DNA from: Lentisphaeria bacterium
GTDB lineage: Bacteria > Verrucomicrobiota > Lentisphaeria > Oligosphaerales > Oligosphaeraceae
Reading direction: 5' to 3'
NCBI GenBank assembly: GCA_016287975.1
Contig: JAEEXV010000346.1
Location: 1 to 21,460 of the forward strand
Length of the DNA: 21,460 nt
Part shown: positions 1 to 8,208 of the stretch, one piece after another
Position numbering within the stretch: the first letter of the stretch is position 1
Layout: each line of letters opens with the position of its first letter
The notes under the pieces: generated by a model
The model's database searches: none
What the model was told of the DNA's origin: nothing
The model's input: only the letters and a program-made list of their open reading frames with translations
Position numbers and translations under genes: made by a program

Positions 1-8
1 ACGACATG

Positions 9-32
9 CGCCGCCGCGCCCTAGCGGCGGCG
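9..32. repeat. GC-rich perfect hairpin upstream of oadB
   Basis: Two 9-nt arms (9-17 and 24-32) are perfectly complementary around a 6-nt loop. No T-tract follows. It resembles the GC-rich hairpins at 1816-1839 and 5915-5934, so it may be a REP-like intergenic element or the end of the preceding transcript. Confidence 0.4.
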
Positions 33-78
33 CCGCCCCGCTTGGACCCCCCGTTTTCAGCCACCCCCAGAGCCACCC

Positions 79-1806
79 ATGAACCCCCTCCTTACCACCA
101 TGCTGGCGGCCGCCCTCCCCCTCGGCACCGCCATTGGGCTCAGGGCCGACGACCCGAAGCCCGCGACCACCGCGCCCGCCGTCACCGCGCCCGCCTGCGC
201 CGCCAAGCCCGCGGCCTGCCCCGAGACCGCGGTCGGCCCGATCCAGCACCAGCAGGCGGGCCCCATCGTCTTCCGCACCCAGGACGAGGTCTTCTCCGCC
301 GAGCAGTGCCCGAAGACGGGCGTGATCACGGTCCGCTACATCTGGCCGCAGCCCGCCATCGTCTACCAGTTCTCGCTGGACAAGGGCAAGGTCTACCAGC
401 CCGGCCGAAGCATGGCCATCCTGAAGATCCTCTCGAAGAACAAGGTCGACGCCAACGGCAAGGAGATTCCGCAGCGCAGCAAGCCCGAACTGAAACTCGG
501 GCTCAACTGCGAGATCACCGAGATCGGCGAGAACATGAAGGTCGCGCGCACCATCCAGCCAGGCGAAATCATCTGCAAGATGGTCCCCACCGTCGTCTCC
601 CACGACTCGGTCACCCCATCCTCCAGCGAGGGCGTCCATTTCTTCACGATGCTCAAGAACCTCTGGGAGTCCACGGGCCTCTGCTACTTCATCAACACCG
701 CCCAGTATGACTTCACCCTGAGCATCGGCCGCCTCATCATGATCTGCGTCGGCCTCCTGCTCATCTACCTCGCCATCGTCAAGGGATTCGAGCCGCTGCT
801 GCTGCTCCCCATCGGCTTCGGCGCCGTCATGAGCAACATCCCCCTCGCCAACATCGCGGGCCCCGACGGCTTCCTCGGCATCATGTTCAAGGGCATCGAC
901 CTGGGCATCTACCCCCTGATCATCTTCCTCGGCGTCGGCGCCATGACCGACTTCGGCCCCCTCATCGCCGATCCCAAGACCGCCCTCATGGGCGCCGCCG
1001 CCCAGTTCGGCATCTTCGGCGCCCTCCTGATGGCCGTCCTCATCTCCCATTTCTGCCCGTTCATCCACTTCTCCCTCAAGGACGCCGCCTCCATCGGCAT
1101 CATCGGCGGCGCCGACGGCCCGACCTCCATCTTCCTGGCCTCCAAACTCGCCCCGAACCTGCTCGGCTCCATCGCCGTCGCCGCCTACTCCTACATGGCG
1201 CTGGTCCCGATCATCTTCCCGCCCATCATCAAGGCCCTCACCTCCCGCAAGGAGCGCCTCATCCGCATGCCGCAGCCCCGCAAGGTCTCCAAGATCGAGA
1301 AGATCTGCTTCCCGCTCGTCATCACCCTGCTCTGCTGCTTCCTGCTGCCTGACGCCGCCCCCCTCATCTCCATGCTGATGCTCGGCAACCTCCTCAAGGA
1401 GTGCATGGTCGTCGACCGCCTCTCCGACACCGCCCAGAACGCCCTCATCAACATCATCACCCTCTTCCTCGGACTCACCGTCGGATCCAAGCTCTCCGCC
1501 GACAAGTTCCTCAACTTCGAAACCCTCGGCATCCTCTGCCTCGGCCTCTTCGCCTTCGCGGGCGGCACCTTCGGCGGACTCATGCTCGGCAAACTCATGA
1601 ACAAGCTCTCGGGCGGCAAGATCAACCCCATGATCGGCGCCGCAGGCGTCTCCGCCGTCCCGATGGCCGCGCGCGTCGTCAACAAGATCAGCCTCCAGGA
1701 AGACCCGACCAACTTCCTGCTGATGCAGGCCATGGGCCCGAACGTCTCTGGCGTCATCGGCTCCGCCGTCGCCGCGGGCATCCTGCTGCAGGCCCTCGGA
1801 CATTAG
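79..1806 (+). CDS. oadB: Sodium-pumping decarboxylase beta subunit (OadB/GcdB/MmdB family) with exported N-terminal extension
   Basis: This is the membrane subunit of a biotin-dependent, Na+-translocating decarboxylase (oxaloacetate, glutaconyl-CoA or methylmalonyl-CoA type). It couples carboxybiotin decarboxylation to Na+ export. From about residue 190 to the end it follows OadB closely: [12 protein letters not shown] at 237-248, [11 protein letters not shown] near 285-295, GGADGPT at 343-349 and [18 protein letters not shown] at 516-533. The family's functional residues match D346, Y372, N516 and S525, equivalent to D203, Y229, N373 and S382 of the Klebsiella protein. The first ~190 residues are not part of ordinary OadB: a hydrophobic signal-like segment, an Ala/Pro-rich linker (28-50) and a beta-rich domain at about 60-170. 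The alpha and gamma subunits are not in the window, so the substrate cannot be assigned. The start at 79 gives the signal-like N-terminus. serA follows after a 52-nt gap. Confidence 0.9.
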   Translation: MNPLLTTMLAAALPLGTAIGLRADDPKPATTAPAVTAPACAAKPAACPETAVGPIQHQQAGPIVFRTQDEVFSAEQCPKTGVITVRYIWPQPAIVYQFSLDKGKVYQPGRSMAILKILSKNKVDANGKEIPQRSKPELKLGLNCEITEIGENMKVARTIQPGEIICKMVPTVVSHDSVTPSSSEGVHFFTMLKNLWESTGLCYFINTAQYDFTLSIGRLIMICVGLLLIYLAIVKGFEPLLLLPIGFGAVMSNIPLANIAGPDGFLGIMFKGIDLGIYPLIIFLGVGAMTDFGPLIADPKTALMGAAAQFGIFGALLMAVLISHFCPFIHFSLKDAASIGIIGGADGPTSIFLASKLAPNLLGSIAVAAYSYMALVPIIFPPIIKALTSRKERLIRMPQPRKVSKIEKICFPLVITLLCCFLLPDAAPLISMLMLGNLLKECMVVDRLSDTAQNALINIITLFLGLTVGSKLSADKFLNFETLGILCLGLFAFAGGTFGGLMLGKLMNKLSGGKINPMIGAAGVSAVPMAARVVNKISLQEDPTNFLLMQAMGPNVSGVIGSAVAAGILLQALGH

Positions 1807-1815
1807 CCACCCCAT

Positions 1816-1839
1816 GCGGGCGGCGCCTGCGCCGCCCGC
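1816..1839. repeat. Perfect 10-bp hairpin between oadB and serA
   Basis: Arms 1816-1825 and 1830-1839 are fully complementary around a CCTG tetraloop. The hairpin fills most of the 52-nt oadB-serA gap and has no T-tract. It could be a REP-like element, an mRNA-stabilising processing hairpin or an attenuator between the two genes. Confidence 0.5.
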
Positions 1840-1858
1840 CACCATCGGAATCCACACC

Positions 1859-3421
1859 ATGAAAACCGTTCTCATTCCAACCAAACTGGACAAGGTGGCG
1901 GCCCAGATGCTCGCCGCCAAGGGCTACCAGGTCATCCAGGACAGCGACACCGACCTCATGGCCCTCTGCAAGGACCACCCCGAGACCGAGGCCCTGATCG
2001 TCCGCTCCGAGAAGATCACCCCCGCCATCATGGATCTGCTGCCGAACCTGCGCACCGTCGTGCGCGCGGGCGCGGGCTACAACACCATCGACATCAAGTA
2101 CGCGCGCCGCAAGGGCATCGACGTCATGAACACCCCCGGCGCCAACTCCAACGCCGTCGCCGAGGAGGTCTTCGCCATGATGCTCGCCGTCTCCCGCCAC
2201 CTCATCCCCGCCGACATCGACACCCGCGCGGGCGGCTGGAGCAAGAAGAAGTTCATGGGCCACGAGATCACTGGCCGCACCCTCGGCATCGTCGGCCTCG
2301 GAAACATCGGGCAGCTCGTCGCCAAGCACGCGCAGGGCTTCGACATGAAACTGCTCGGCTACGACCCCATCGTCTCCAAGACCAAGGCCGACGAGATGGG
2401 CGTGCAGCTCGTCTCCCTCCAGGAACTCTTCGCGCAGTCCGACATCATCACCCTCCACATCCCCGAGAACAAGGAGACGCTCGGCCTCGTCAACGCCAGC
2501 CTCCTCGCCCTCGTCAAGAAGGACTGCGTGCTCATCAACTGCGCGCGCTCCGGCATCGTCAACGAGGACGACCTCAAGGCCGCCAAGGCCGAAAAGGGCC
2601 TGCTCTACTGCAACGACGTCTATCCCGCCGACGTGCCCGGCCCCAAGAGCATCGCCGACGCGGCCGCGATCATGCTGCCGCACCTGGGCGCCAACACCTA
2701 CGAGGCCAACTTCGCCGCCGCCAAGCGCGCCGGGGAGCAGCTGATCGGCTACTTCGAGCAGGGCATCACCAAGTTCGTCGTCAACAAGGACATCCCCGAC
2801 GGCCTGGATCCGCTCTACCAGAAACTCGCCTACCAGCTCGCGCGCCTCGCCCGCGCCCTGCTCGGCCGCCAGAGCGCGATCAACGCCATCCGCTGCAGCT
2901 ACTACGGGGATCTCAAGCCCTTCGCGAAGTGGTTCATCGCCCCCATCGCCGCAGGCCTCGCCGACAACTCCGACCCGCACCAGGCCCCCGAGGAAGCCGC
3001 CGAACTGCTCAAGGAAAAGGGCACGCTCCTCGAAGTCCGCGACGCCGACGACAAGAAGCACTACGGGAACTCGATGACCATCGACCTGGAGAACGGCACT
3101 TCGCGCGTCTCCCTGCGCGGCACCATCACCGAAAACAACCTGATCGTCTCCCGCATCGATGACTTCGACCACATCTACCTGGTCCCGAAAGGCAATCTGA
3201 TGATCGTCAAATATCTGGACCGCCCTGGCGTGCTCGCCGCCATCACCACCTCCTGCGCCAATGCGGGCCTCAACATCGAGGACATGCACGCGCCGCGCGA
3301 CAGCGCCGCCCGCTCCGCCCTCGCCATCCTCTATCTGGACAAGCCCGCACCCGCCGCGCTGCTCGCGGAGGTCAAGGCCAAGATCCAGGCCGAATCCGCA
3401 GTCGCCATCGAACTGGCCTGA
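1859..3421 (+). CDS. serA: D-3-phosphoglycerate dehydrogenase with C-terminal ACT domain
   Basis: This enzyme oxidises 3-phosphoglycerate to 3-phosphohydroxypyruvate with NAD+, the first step of serine synthesis. The protein is 520 aa. It has a D-2-hydroxyacid dehydrogenase fold, with the Rossmann motif GLGNIG at 146-151, catalytic Arg230 (in NCARSG) and His275 (in LPHLGANT). A middle region (about 310-440) is followed by an ACT-like domain (about 447-520, KYLDRPGVLAAI) that in the family senses serine. The position usually held by the catalytic Glu (DVFxxEP) reads DVYPADVP here, so Asp258 appears to replace it. An upstream in-frame ATG at 1814 falls just before the intergenic hairpin; the start at 1859 begins with the family-typical MKTVLIPTKL. 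Other 2-hydroxyacid dehydrogenases are possible, but the length and ACT domain favour SerA. Confidence 0.88.
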   Translation: MKTVLIPTKLDKVAAQMLAAKGYQVIQDSDTDLMALCKDHPETEALIVRSEKITPAIMDLLPNLRTVVRAGAGYNTIDIKYARRKGIDVMNTPGANSNAVAEEVFAMMLAVSRHLIPADIDTRAGGWSKKKFMGHEITGRTLGIVGLGNIGQLVAKHAQGFDMKLLGYDPIVSKTKADEMGVQLVSLQELFAQSDIITLHIPENKETLGLVNASLLALVKKDCVLINCARSGIVNEDDLKAAKAEKGLLYCNDVYPADVPGPKSIADAAAIMLPHLGANTYEANFAAAKRAGEQLIGYFEQGITKFVVNKDIPDGLDPLYQKLAYQLARLARALLGRQSAINAIRCSYYGDLKPFAKWFIAPIAAGLADNSDPHQAPEEAAELLKEKGTLLEVRDADDKKHYGNSMTIDLENGTSRVSLRGTITENNLIVSRIDDFDHIYLVPKGNLMIVKYLDRPGVLAAITTSCANAGLNIEDMHAPRDSAARSALAILYLDKPAPAALLAEVKAKIQAESAVAIELA

Positions 3422-3457
3422 CCGCCTCGCTTTTTTCCGCGCGGCGGAGTGTTTTTT
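3422..3457 (+). terminator. Likely rho-independent terminator after serA
   Basis: A 9-bp stem (3422-3430 with 3439-3447, one mismatch) starts right after the serA stop codon. Four bases later there is a run of six T (3452-3457). It separates the oadB-serA unit from the HU gene, which has its own promoter. Confidence 0.6.
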
Positions 3458-3480
3458 CCGGCCATTCCGCCGATTCCGGT

Positions 3481-3508
3481 TTGCAACTTGCCGCAAGCCG
3501 ATTATAGT
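3481..3508 (+). promoter_or_regulatory. Sigma-70-like promoter of the HU gene
   Basis: TTGCAA (3481-3486) and TATAGT (3503-3508) are separated by 16 bp. This is a good match to a housekeeping promoter and would start transcription near 3515, about 57 nt before the HU start codon. Confidence 0.6.
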
Positions 3509-3522
3509 AAACAAACCATCCC

Positions 3523-3549
3523 GACTGGCCGTCTGCCGGACGGCCAGTC
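3523..3549 (+). promoter_or_regulatory. Perfect 11-bp dyad in the HU leader
   Basis: GACTGGCCGTC and its exact complement flank a 5-nt spacer. The dyad lies between the predicted transcription start (~3515) and the Shine-Dalgarno at 3562-3566. It could be a leader RNA hairpin affecting translation or stability, or an operator on the DNA. There is no T-tract, so it is not a terminator. Confidence 0.5.
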
Positions 3550-3571
3550 CCACCCACCCCCAGGAGAAATC

Positions 3572-3907
3572 ATGGCTAATTCCAATAAGCAAAAGAACGT
3601 GACCAAGCGCGCCTTCGCCAACACCATCGCCGAAAAAGTCGGCATCACCCAGGAAGTCGCCTTCAAGACCGTCAAAGCCACCCTCGCCGTCCTCGCGGAC
3701 ATCCTCGCCAATGACGGCCATGTCGAACTGCGCGGCTTCGGCGTCTTCGAGACCATCGTCCAGCGCCCGCGCGTCGGCCGCAACCCGAAGAACCCGCAGG
3801 TGACCGTCCAGATCCCCGCCCGCAAGGTCGTGAAGTTCCGCGCCGGCCGCGATCTCGCCGCCAAGGTCGAGAAACTCGCCATCAAGCCCGAGGAGCTCGG
3901 CAAGTAG
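3572..3907 (+). CDS. HU/IHF-family DNA-binding protein
   Basis: This small basic nucleoid protein would bend or wrap DNA as a dimer. It is 111 aa, somewhat longer than the ~90 aa typical of HU, with a short polar N-terminal extension (MANSNKQKN). The body matches the family: an N-terminal helical pair (KRAFANTIAEKVGITQEVA), the central VELRGFGVFE strand, and a DNA-binding arm with GRNPKNP near residues 69-75. The start at 3572 is preceded by AGGAG at 3562-3566. The gene appears monocistronic, with its own promoter upstream and a strong terminator downstream. HU and IHF subunits cannot be told apart with confidence from the sequence. Confidence 0.92.
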   Translation: MANSNKQKNVTKRAFANTIAEKVGITQEVAFKTVKATLAVLADILANDGHVELRGFGVFETIVQRPRVGRNPKNPQVTVQIPARKVVKFRAGRDLAAKVEKLAIKPEELGK

Positions 3908-3931
3908 TCCTCTGACCTGATCCCCCCAAGG

Positions 3932-3978
3932 AAAGCATTCCGGCGCGAACGGCCACGTCCTCCCGGAATGCTTTTTTT
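3932..3978 (+). terminator. Strong rho-independent terminator after HU gene
   Basis: A perfect 12-bp inverted repeat (3932-3943 with 3963-3974, AAAGCATTCCGG and its complement) is followed directly by a T-run to 3978. It lies 24 nt after the HU stop codon. Confidence 0.92.
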
Positions 3979-4012
3979 GGTACTGCGCCAGGCGCCCATC
4001 CCCATTCCCCCT

Positions 4013-5914
4013 ATGACATCCTTCCTCGCCGCCTTCCACCTTCCCGCACCAGGCCAGGTGCCCGACGCCCTGCAAAGCGTCTTCCAGGACGCGCACCGCT
4101 ATCCGGAGGCGGCGCTGCTTGCGCCAGAAGAGTGCCTGGCGGACACGCCCGACGGCATCGTGCTCTTCGCGGGCGAACTGCGCAACCGCCGCGAACTCTG
4201 CCAGGCATACAATCTCCCCGTGGACCTGCGCCCCGCGCAGCTCGTGCTGGCGCTCATCGAGCACCATTCCCCCGCCAACGTATTCCGCGGTCTGAACGGG
4301 CCGTTCACGCTGCTCTGGCTCGACCGCCGCAAGCAGGAATGGCATCTGGTGCGAGACCAACTCGGGCAGAGCTTCCTCTTCCACCATCTCGGCCAATTCG
4401 GGGACTGCAGCCTCGCCAGCGATTCCCTGCCACGCCTCAAGAAGGCGCTTCCCGCACTGGCCGAGAACCTCGACTACGCCGCCCTTTCCGACTACCTCGC
4501 GCTGGGATACATCCCCGCGCCGCGCACCATCTACCGCTCCGTCGGAAAGGTCCCGCCCGCCTCCGAGACGATCGTCAAGTCCGATGGCCGCACCATGGTC
4601 ACCGAGCGCTACTGGACGCCGCCCTTCACCCCGCAATGCCAGATCGGATTCGAGGACGCCGTCGCCGAAAGCCGAACCCTCCTGAACCGCGCCGTCGCCC
4701 GCTGCCTGGAGGCGCACCCCAAGGCCGACTTCATGCTTTCAGGCGGCATCGACTCCGGCACCATCCTGGGCCTAGTCACCCACGACTTCCCCGACGCCGC
4801 CCGACAGGCCCACACCATCGCCTACGACAGCCGCGCATACGACGAAAGCCCCATCGCCACCGCCACCGCCCAGCGCAACGGCGTGCCCTGCACCCCGCTT
4901 CACCTCGGCCCCGACGCCATCCAGACACTGCCTGGACTGCTTGCGGGCTCCGGCGAGCCATACGCCGATTCCTCGCTCCTCGCCACCGCCGCCGCCGTCC
5001 GCGCCTCCACGCAGCCCGCCATCTTCACGGGCGACGGCGGCGACGAGATCTTCGGCGGCTACCGCCGCTACCAGGCAATGCTGCTGCGCGGGAAATGCCC
5101 GCCTCCCCTTCAGGCGTTCGCTCGCCCCTTCTGCCGCGCCCTCGCCTGGCTCATCCCCGCCTCCCGCGACAACCGCTCCCGCCGCGCCAATTGGAAACGC
5201 ACCCTGCATTCGCTCGGCCTCACCGAACTTGCCGCCTATGGTTCCTTCCAGGAAATCTGCTCCAGCGATCTGCGCCACGAACTCCAGCAGGTCGCCCCAG
5301 GCGACCGCCGCTGCCCTGGATTGCTGATCGAATCCGCCACCCCGCACTATCTTCCAGGCCAGCCCGAACTCGACTGGAACAACGACTCACGCTTCTCCCT
5401 GCAGAACTACCTGGCCGACTGGGAAAGCCTCGCCGACGCCATGGACGTCGCCGAACCCGTGCAGCGCTACAACGGCCTGGATTTGCAGGTCTACCTCCCC
5501 GACGACGGCTTCCGCAAGACCGACCTCGCCGCCGCAGGCACTGGCGTCACCCTGCTCTGCCCCATCCTCGACATGGATGTCGTCCGCTTCGCCCTCTCCC
5601 TCCCCGTCGCGCTGCGCTTCGACGCCCGCGAAAACAAGCGCATCCTGCGCGCGCTCGGGCGGGATTCCCTCGCCCCCGAAGCCCTCGCCACCCCGAAACG
5701 CGGATTCGGCATCCCCATGGCCGAGTGGCTCAGAGGACCGCTCGCACCGCTCATGCGCTCCCTCGCAGATGACATCGCCCAGTGGGATGAATTCCAACTG
5801 CTGAGCCCCGCCACAGTGCGCCGCCTGGTAGAGGAGCATCTCGCCGGCCGCGCCAATCACGCCTCCCGCCTCTGGATGCTCCACTGCCTCCGAATCTGGG
5901 AGGAAACCCACTGA
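4013..5914 (+). CDS. Asparagine synthetase-like amidotransferase lacking the N-terminal nucleophile Cys
   Basis: AsnB-family enzymes adenylate aspartate and transfer ammonia released from glutamine. This 633-aa protein has both domains. The degenerate Ntn glutaminase domain covers about 1-190 (GELRNRREL at 54-62, LNGPFTLLWLD at 94-104, VRDQLGQSFLF at 113-123). The ATP-pyrophosphatase synthetase domain has the PP-loop SGGIDS at 243-248, the GDGGDEIFGGYRRY motif and the C-terminal TPKRGFGIPMAEWLR motif. AsnB proteins normally begin Met-Cys-Gly, and the Cys is the glutaminase nucleophile. Here the protein begins MTSFLAAF with no early Cys, so it should not hydrolyse glutamine. It may use free ammonia or modify another substrate. 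An upstream in-frame ATG at 3968 lies inside the HU terminator, and 4013 fits the domain start. No clear Shine-Dalgarno or promoter is visible. Confidence 0.85.
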   Translation: MTSFLAAFHLPAPGQVPDALQSVFQDAHRYPEAALLAPEECLADTPDGIVLFAGELRNRRELCQAYNLPVDLRPAQLVLALIEHHSPANVFRGLNGPFTLLWLDRRKQEWHLVRDQLGQSFLFHHLGQFGDCSLASDSLPRLKKALPALAENLDYAALSDYLALGYIPAPRTIYRSVGKVPPASETIVKSDGRTMVTERYWTPPFTPQCQIGFEDAVAESRTLLNRAVARCLEAHPKADFMLSGGIDSGTILGLVTHDFPDAARQAHTIAYDSRAYDESPIATATAQRNGVPCTPLHLGPDAIQTLPGLLAGSGEPYADSSLLATAAAVRASTQPAIFTGDGGDEIFGGYRRYQAMLLRGKCPPPLQAFARPFCRALAWLIPASRDNRSRRANWKRTLHSLGLTELAAYGSFQEICSSDLRHELQQVAPGDRRCPGLLIESATPHYLPGQPELDWNNDSRFSLQNYLADWESLADAMDVAEPVQRYNGLDLQVYLPDDGFRKTDLAAAGTGVTLLCPILDMDVVRFALSLPVALRFDARENKRILRALGRDSLAPEALATPKRGFGIPMAEWLRGPLAPLMRSLADDIAQWDEFQLLSPATVRRLVEEHLAGRANHASRLWMLHCLRIWEETH

Positions 5915-6026
5915 CCGGCGCGCAAGCGCGCCGGCACGGGGGGGCGCGCAAGCGCGCCGGCACGGGGGACCGCTACCGCTCGCTGCACCGGGGGGGGCGG
6001 GGGGACGAGCGTAGCGAAGCCCCCCG
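5915..6026. repeat. Cluster of GC-rich REP-like repeats and hairpins
   Basis: Two direct copies of a 24-nt unit (5918-5941 and 5944-5967, core GCGCGCAAGCGCGCCGG) follow the stop codon of the asparagine synthetase-like gene. Each forms a hairpin with a CAAG loop; the first has a perfect 8-bp stem at 5915-5934. A third inverted repeat (CGGGGGG at 5998-6004 with CCCCCCG at 6020-6026) lies beyond them. The rest of the gap to 6135 is C-rich and shows no gene. The cluster looks like dispersed REP-type intergenic repeats and may also end transcription. Confidence 0.7.
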
Positions 6027-6135
6027 TCGTTTGCGTGCGTGGAAGAAGGCACCAGCCTACAAAAACACCCCGCCCCGCAACGCTCCCCCGCCAACACCCC
6101 GACCTGCCCCAAACACACCCGCTCCATCCACTACC

Positions 6136-7074
6136 ATGAAACTCATCGCAACCATCGCTCTTTCCGCCATTGTCGCCCTGCCCGTTTTCGCCCAGGAGGC
6201 CAAGTCCCTGCGTGTCCTGATGATCGGCAACAGCTACTCCCGCAGCGTGCTGCAAGAACTCCCCGCCATCGCCAAGGCCGATCCGTCCGTCAAACTGGTG
6301 ATCAGGGGCGCCACCATCGGCGGCTGCACGTTGCAGCGCCACCTCAATGAGTTCGAGACCTCCGCCGCCAAGCCCGACCACCGCCCCTACACCGTCAACC
6401 TCCCCATCCCAGGGCGCAAGGACAACAAGGCCAGCCTCCAGGAATGCCTGAAGGACGGGCAATACGACATCGTCACCATCCAGCAGGCCTCGCCCCTGAG
6501 CTGGGACATCACCACCTTTGACGACGCCGCGCGCCTCATCGAAATCGTCCGCAAGTTCCAGCCCAAGGCCGAGATCATCGGCCACATGACCTGGTCCTAC
6601 CGCGCCGACGACCCGCGCATCCTCCCTGGCGGCAAATTCAACCTGACCCAGGCGCAGATGCAGGAGAAGATCATCGCCTGCTACCGCGAACTCGCCAGGC
6701 GCCACCGCATCCGCATCATCCCCGTCGGCATCGCCGTCAAGCTCTTCCGCGAGCGCGTTCCGCAGCCTTTCACCGCCGCCGACGTCCCCAAGACGCCAGT
6801 CAAATACGAGTATCCGAACCTCCCGCCCGTCCGCAACGACGTGGTCGGCGGTTCGCGCTGGATCCGCCATCGCACGACCAAGGAACGCGTCCTCAAGACC
6901 GACCACATCCACTTCAACGCCCGCGGTGAATACCTCCAGGGGTGCGTCTGGTACATGTTCCTCTTCGGCAAAACCGCCAAGGATGTGAAATACGTCTCCC
7001 CGCGCATCACTCCCGAGGACGCCCGATTCCTCGCGCAATGCGCCGAAGCCGCCGTCCAGACCTGGAAGCCCTAA
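6136..7074 (+). CDS. Secreted DUF4886 protein (SGNH-hydrolase-like)
   Basis: This 312-aa protein has a clear signal peptide (MKLIATIALSAIVALPVFA, likely cleaved after residue 19). The mature part starts with the GDSL-like block RVLMIGNSYSRSV, in which Ser33 would be the nucleophile. Near the C-terminus DHIHFN (D256, H259) supplies the DxxH dyad typical of SGNH esterases. The pattern matches DUF4886, a family related to SGNH hydrolases and often found in polysaccharide-degrading bacteria. A periplasmic or surface carbohydrate esterase role is plausible but inferred. An in-frame start 105 nt upstream is rejected because it would bury the signal peptide behind a Pro-rich leader. No good Shine-Dalgarno is visible. 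Confidence 0.8.
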   Translation: MKLIATIALSAIVALPVFAQEAKSLRVLMIGNSYSRSVLQELPAIAKADPSVKLVIRGATIGGCTLQRHLNEFETSAAKPDHRPYTVNLPIPGRKDNKASLQECLKDGQYDIVTIQQASPLSWDITTFDDAARLIEIVRKFQPKAEIIGHMTWSYRADDPRILPGGKFNLTQAQMQEKIIACYRELARRHRIRIIPVGIAVKLFRERVPQPFTAADVPKTPVKYEYPNLPPVRNDVVGGSRWIRHRTTKERVLKTDHIHFNARGEYLQGCVWYMFLFGKTAKDVKYVSPRITPEDARFLAQCAEAAVQTWKP

Positions 7075-7124
7075 GTGACTTTTGGCGACCGCCGCCGTTT
7101 TGAAATCACCTCTAAGGAATTGAC

Positions 7125-7853
7125 ATGAAACTGGATTCTACGGGCAAGAGGCAGGGGGTGTTTACGCAAATCTCCCTGTTCAGCGTCCTGCTTGGAGGGC
7201 GCTACGGAGGCGTTTGCAGCATCGCCGAAGTCAAGCGACTGGGCGACATGGCGATCGCCACGATGGATCGGCTGGACGGGGAGATGCAGATGATCGACGG
7301 CGTCGTCTATCAGGCCTGCGCCGACGGACGGCTTCTCCTGCCCGATGACAGGGAAACCATACCCTTCGGCACGATTGCCAGGTTCACGCCGGAACAGGAA
7401 CTGAAGCTGGACGCCATTCCACGCTTTGAGGAGTTCGAGGAGCGCATGAAGACGGAATGCCCTGGCCTGAACCTGCCGATGGCCGTGCACCTCAAGGGCG
7501 ATTTTCGTCAGGTCAAGGTCCGGGCGGTCGCGCGCCAGGAGAAGGACGGAGTCGGGCTGGCCGAGGCGGCGCGGAACGAGGCCGTCTTTGAACTGGAGGA
7601 GACGTCGGGGGACATGGTGGGCTTCCGTCTGCCTGGTTATGTCCAGGGCGTCAATGCGCCTGGATGGCATCTGCATTTCGTCGACACCGCCCGCCGACAC
7701 GGCGGCCATGTGGTCAATTTCTCCCTGAAACAGGGAACGATGCGCATCTGCAGGGCCCGCGAGTTCAAGATTGTGCTCCCCGAGGTGCTGGACGAACTGG
7801 ATCTGGACCGCGACTGGAGCGACGACCTGCGCCGTGCCGAGGCCGAACGGTAG
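7125..7853 (+). CDS. budA: Alpha-acetolactate decarboxylase
   Basis: This enzyme converts alpha-acetolactate to (R)-acetoin in the butanediol pathway. The 242-aa length is typical. Family landmarks are IDGVVYQA near 58-65, PFGTIARF near 80-87, the SGDMVGFRLPGYVQGVNAPGWHLHF region at 161-185 and the GGHV block at 193-196. The zinc-binding histidines are His182, His184 and His195. The start is preceded by a TAAGGAA Shine-Dalgarno-like sequence. No acetolactate synthase (alsS/budB) or butanediol dehydrogenase lies next to it, so substrate supply must come from elsewhere, for example the branched-chain amino acid pathway. Confidence 0.93.
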   Translation: MKLDSTGKRQGVFTQISLFSVLLGGRYGGVCSIAEVKRLGDMAIATMDRLDGEMQMIDGVVYQACADGRLLLPDDRETIPFGTIARFTPEQELKLDAIPRFEEFEERMKTECPGLNLPMAVHLKGDFRQVKVRAVARQEKDGVGLAEAARNEAVFELEETSGDMVGFRLPGYVQGVNAPGWHLHFVDTARRHGGHVVNFSLKQGTMRICRAREFKIVLPEVLDELDLDRDWSDDLRRAEAER

Positions 7854-8208
7854 AAATGCAGATCAACTTGAAACGCCCATAAACGACTTCATCGCCTGTT
7901 GCGGATTGAACTGCGAAACGTGCGACGCGCGCATCGCGACCGTCAACCATGACGACGAACTGCGCCGTAAGGTCGCGAAACTCTGGTCGGAATGGAACAA
8001 AGTGGAAATCACGCCCGAGATGATCCATTGCACGGGGTGCCGGATCCCGGGCGAGAAGACGCCGTACAGCGGGTCGCTTTGCCCCATCCGAAACTGTGCC
8101 GTCGCCCGACACCATGAGACCTGCGGCAACTGCGGCGAACTGGCGACCTGCGAGAAGGTCGCCAAGATCATTGGAAACAATGCGGACGCACGGGCGAACC
8201 TAGTCGAC
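7834..8208 (+). pseudogene. DUF3795 (Cys-rich) gene, probably broken at both ends
   Basis: Frame 1 encodes a recognisable DUF3795 domain: IACCGLNCETCDARIA, then CTGC, CPIRNC and CGNCGELATCEKVAKII. These are Cys clusters likely to bind metal; the function is unknown. There is no ATG in this frame before the domain. The closest start is a GTG at 7834 inside budA. An ATG at 7856 with the expected spacing is out of frame by a single missing base. At the 3' end the domain stops matching near 8200, but the frame stays open as far as 8751, antisense to the neighbouring gene. A TAG lies one base out of frame at 8201. The simplest reading is a frameshifted, decaying gene or a sequencing indel. The body of the gene is sure, its ends are not. 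Confidence 0.6.

Noticed and set aside
1754..4717. Very long open frame on the minus strand (987 codons)
   Set aside because: It lies antisense to oadB's end, serA, HU and part of the asparagine synthetase-like gene. The translation is low-complexity Gly/Val/Asp-rich, an effect of GC-rich codon third positions.
4132..5772. 546-codon plus-strand frame inside the asparagine synthetase-like gene
   Set aside because: The translation is Arg/Pro/His-rich without domains; it is the shadow of the real gene in another frame.
5857..7038. 393-codon minus-strand frame over the DUF4886 gene
   Set aside because: Antisense shadow. The sense strand has a signal peptide and family motifs.
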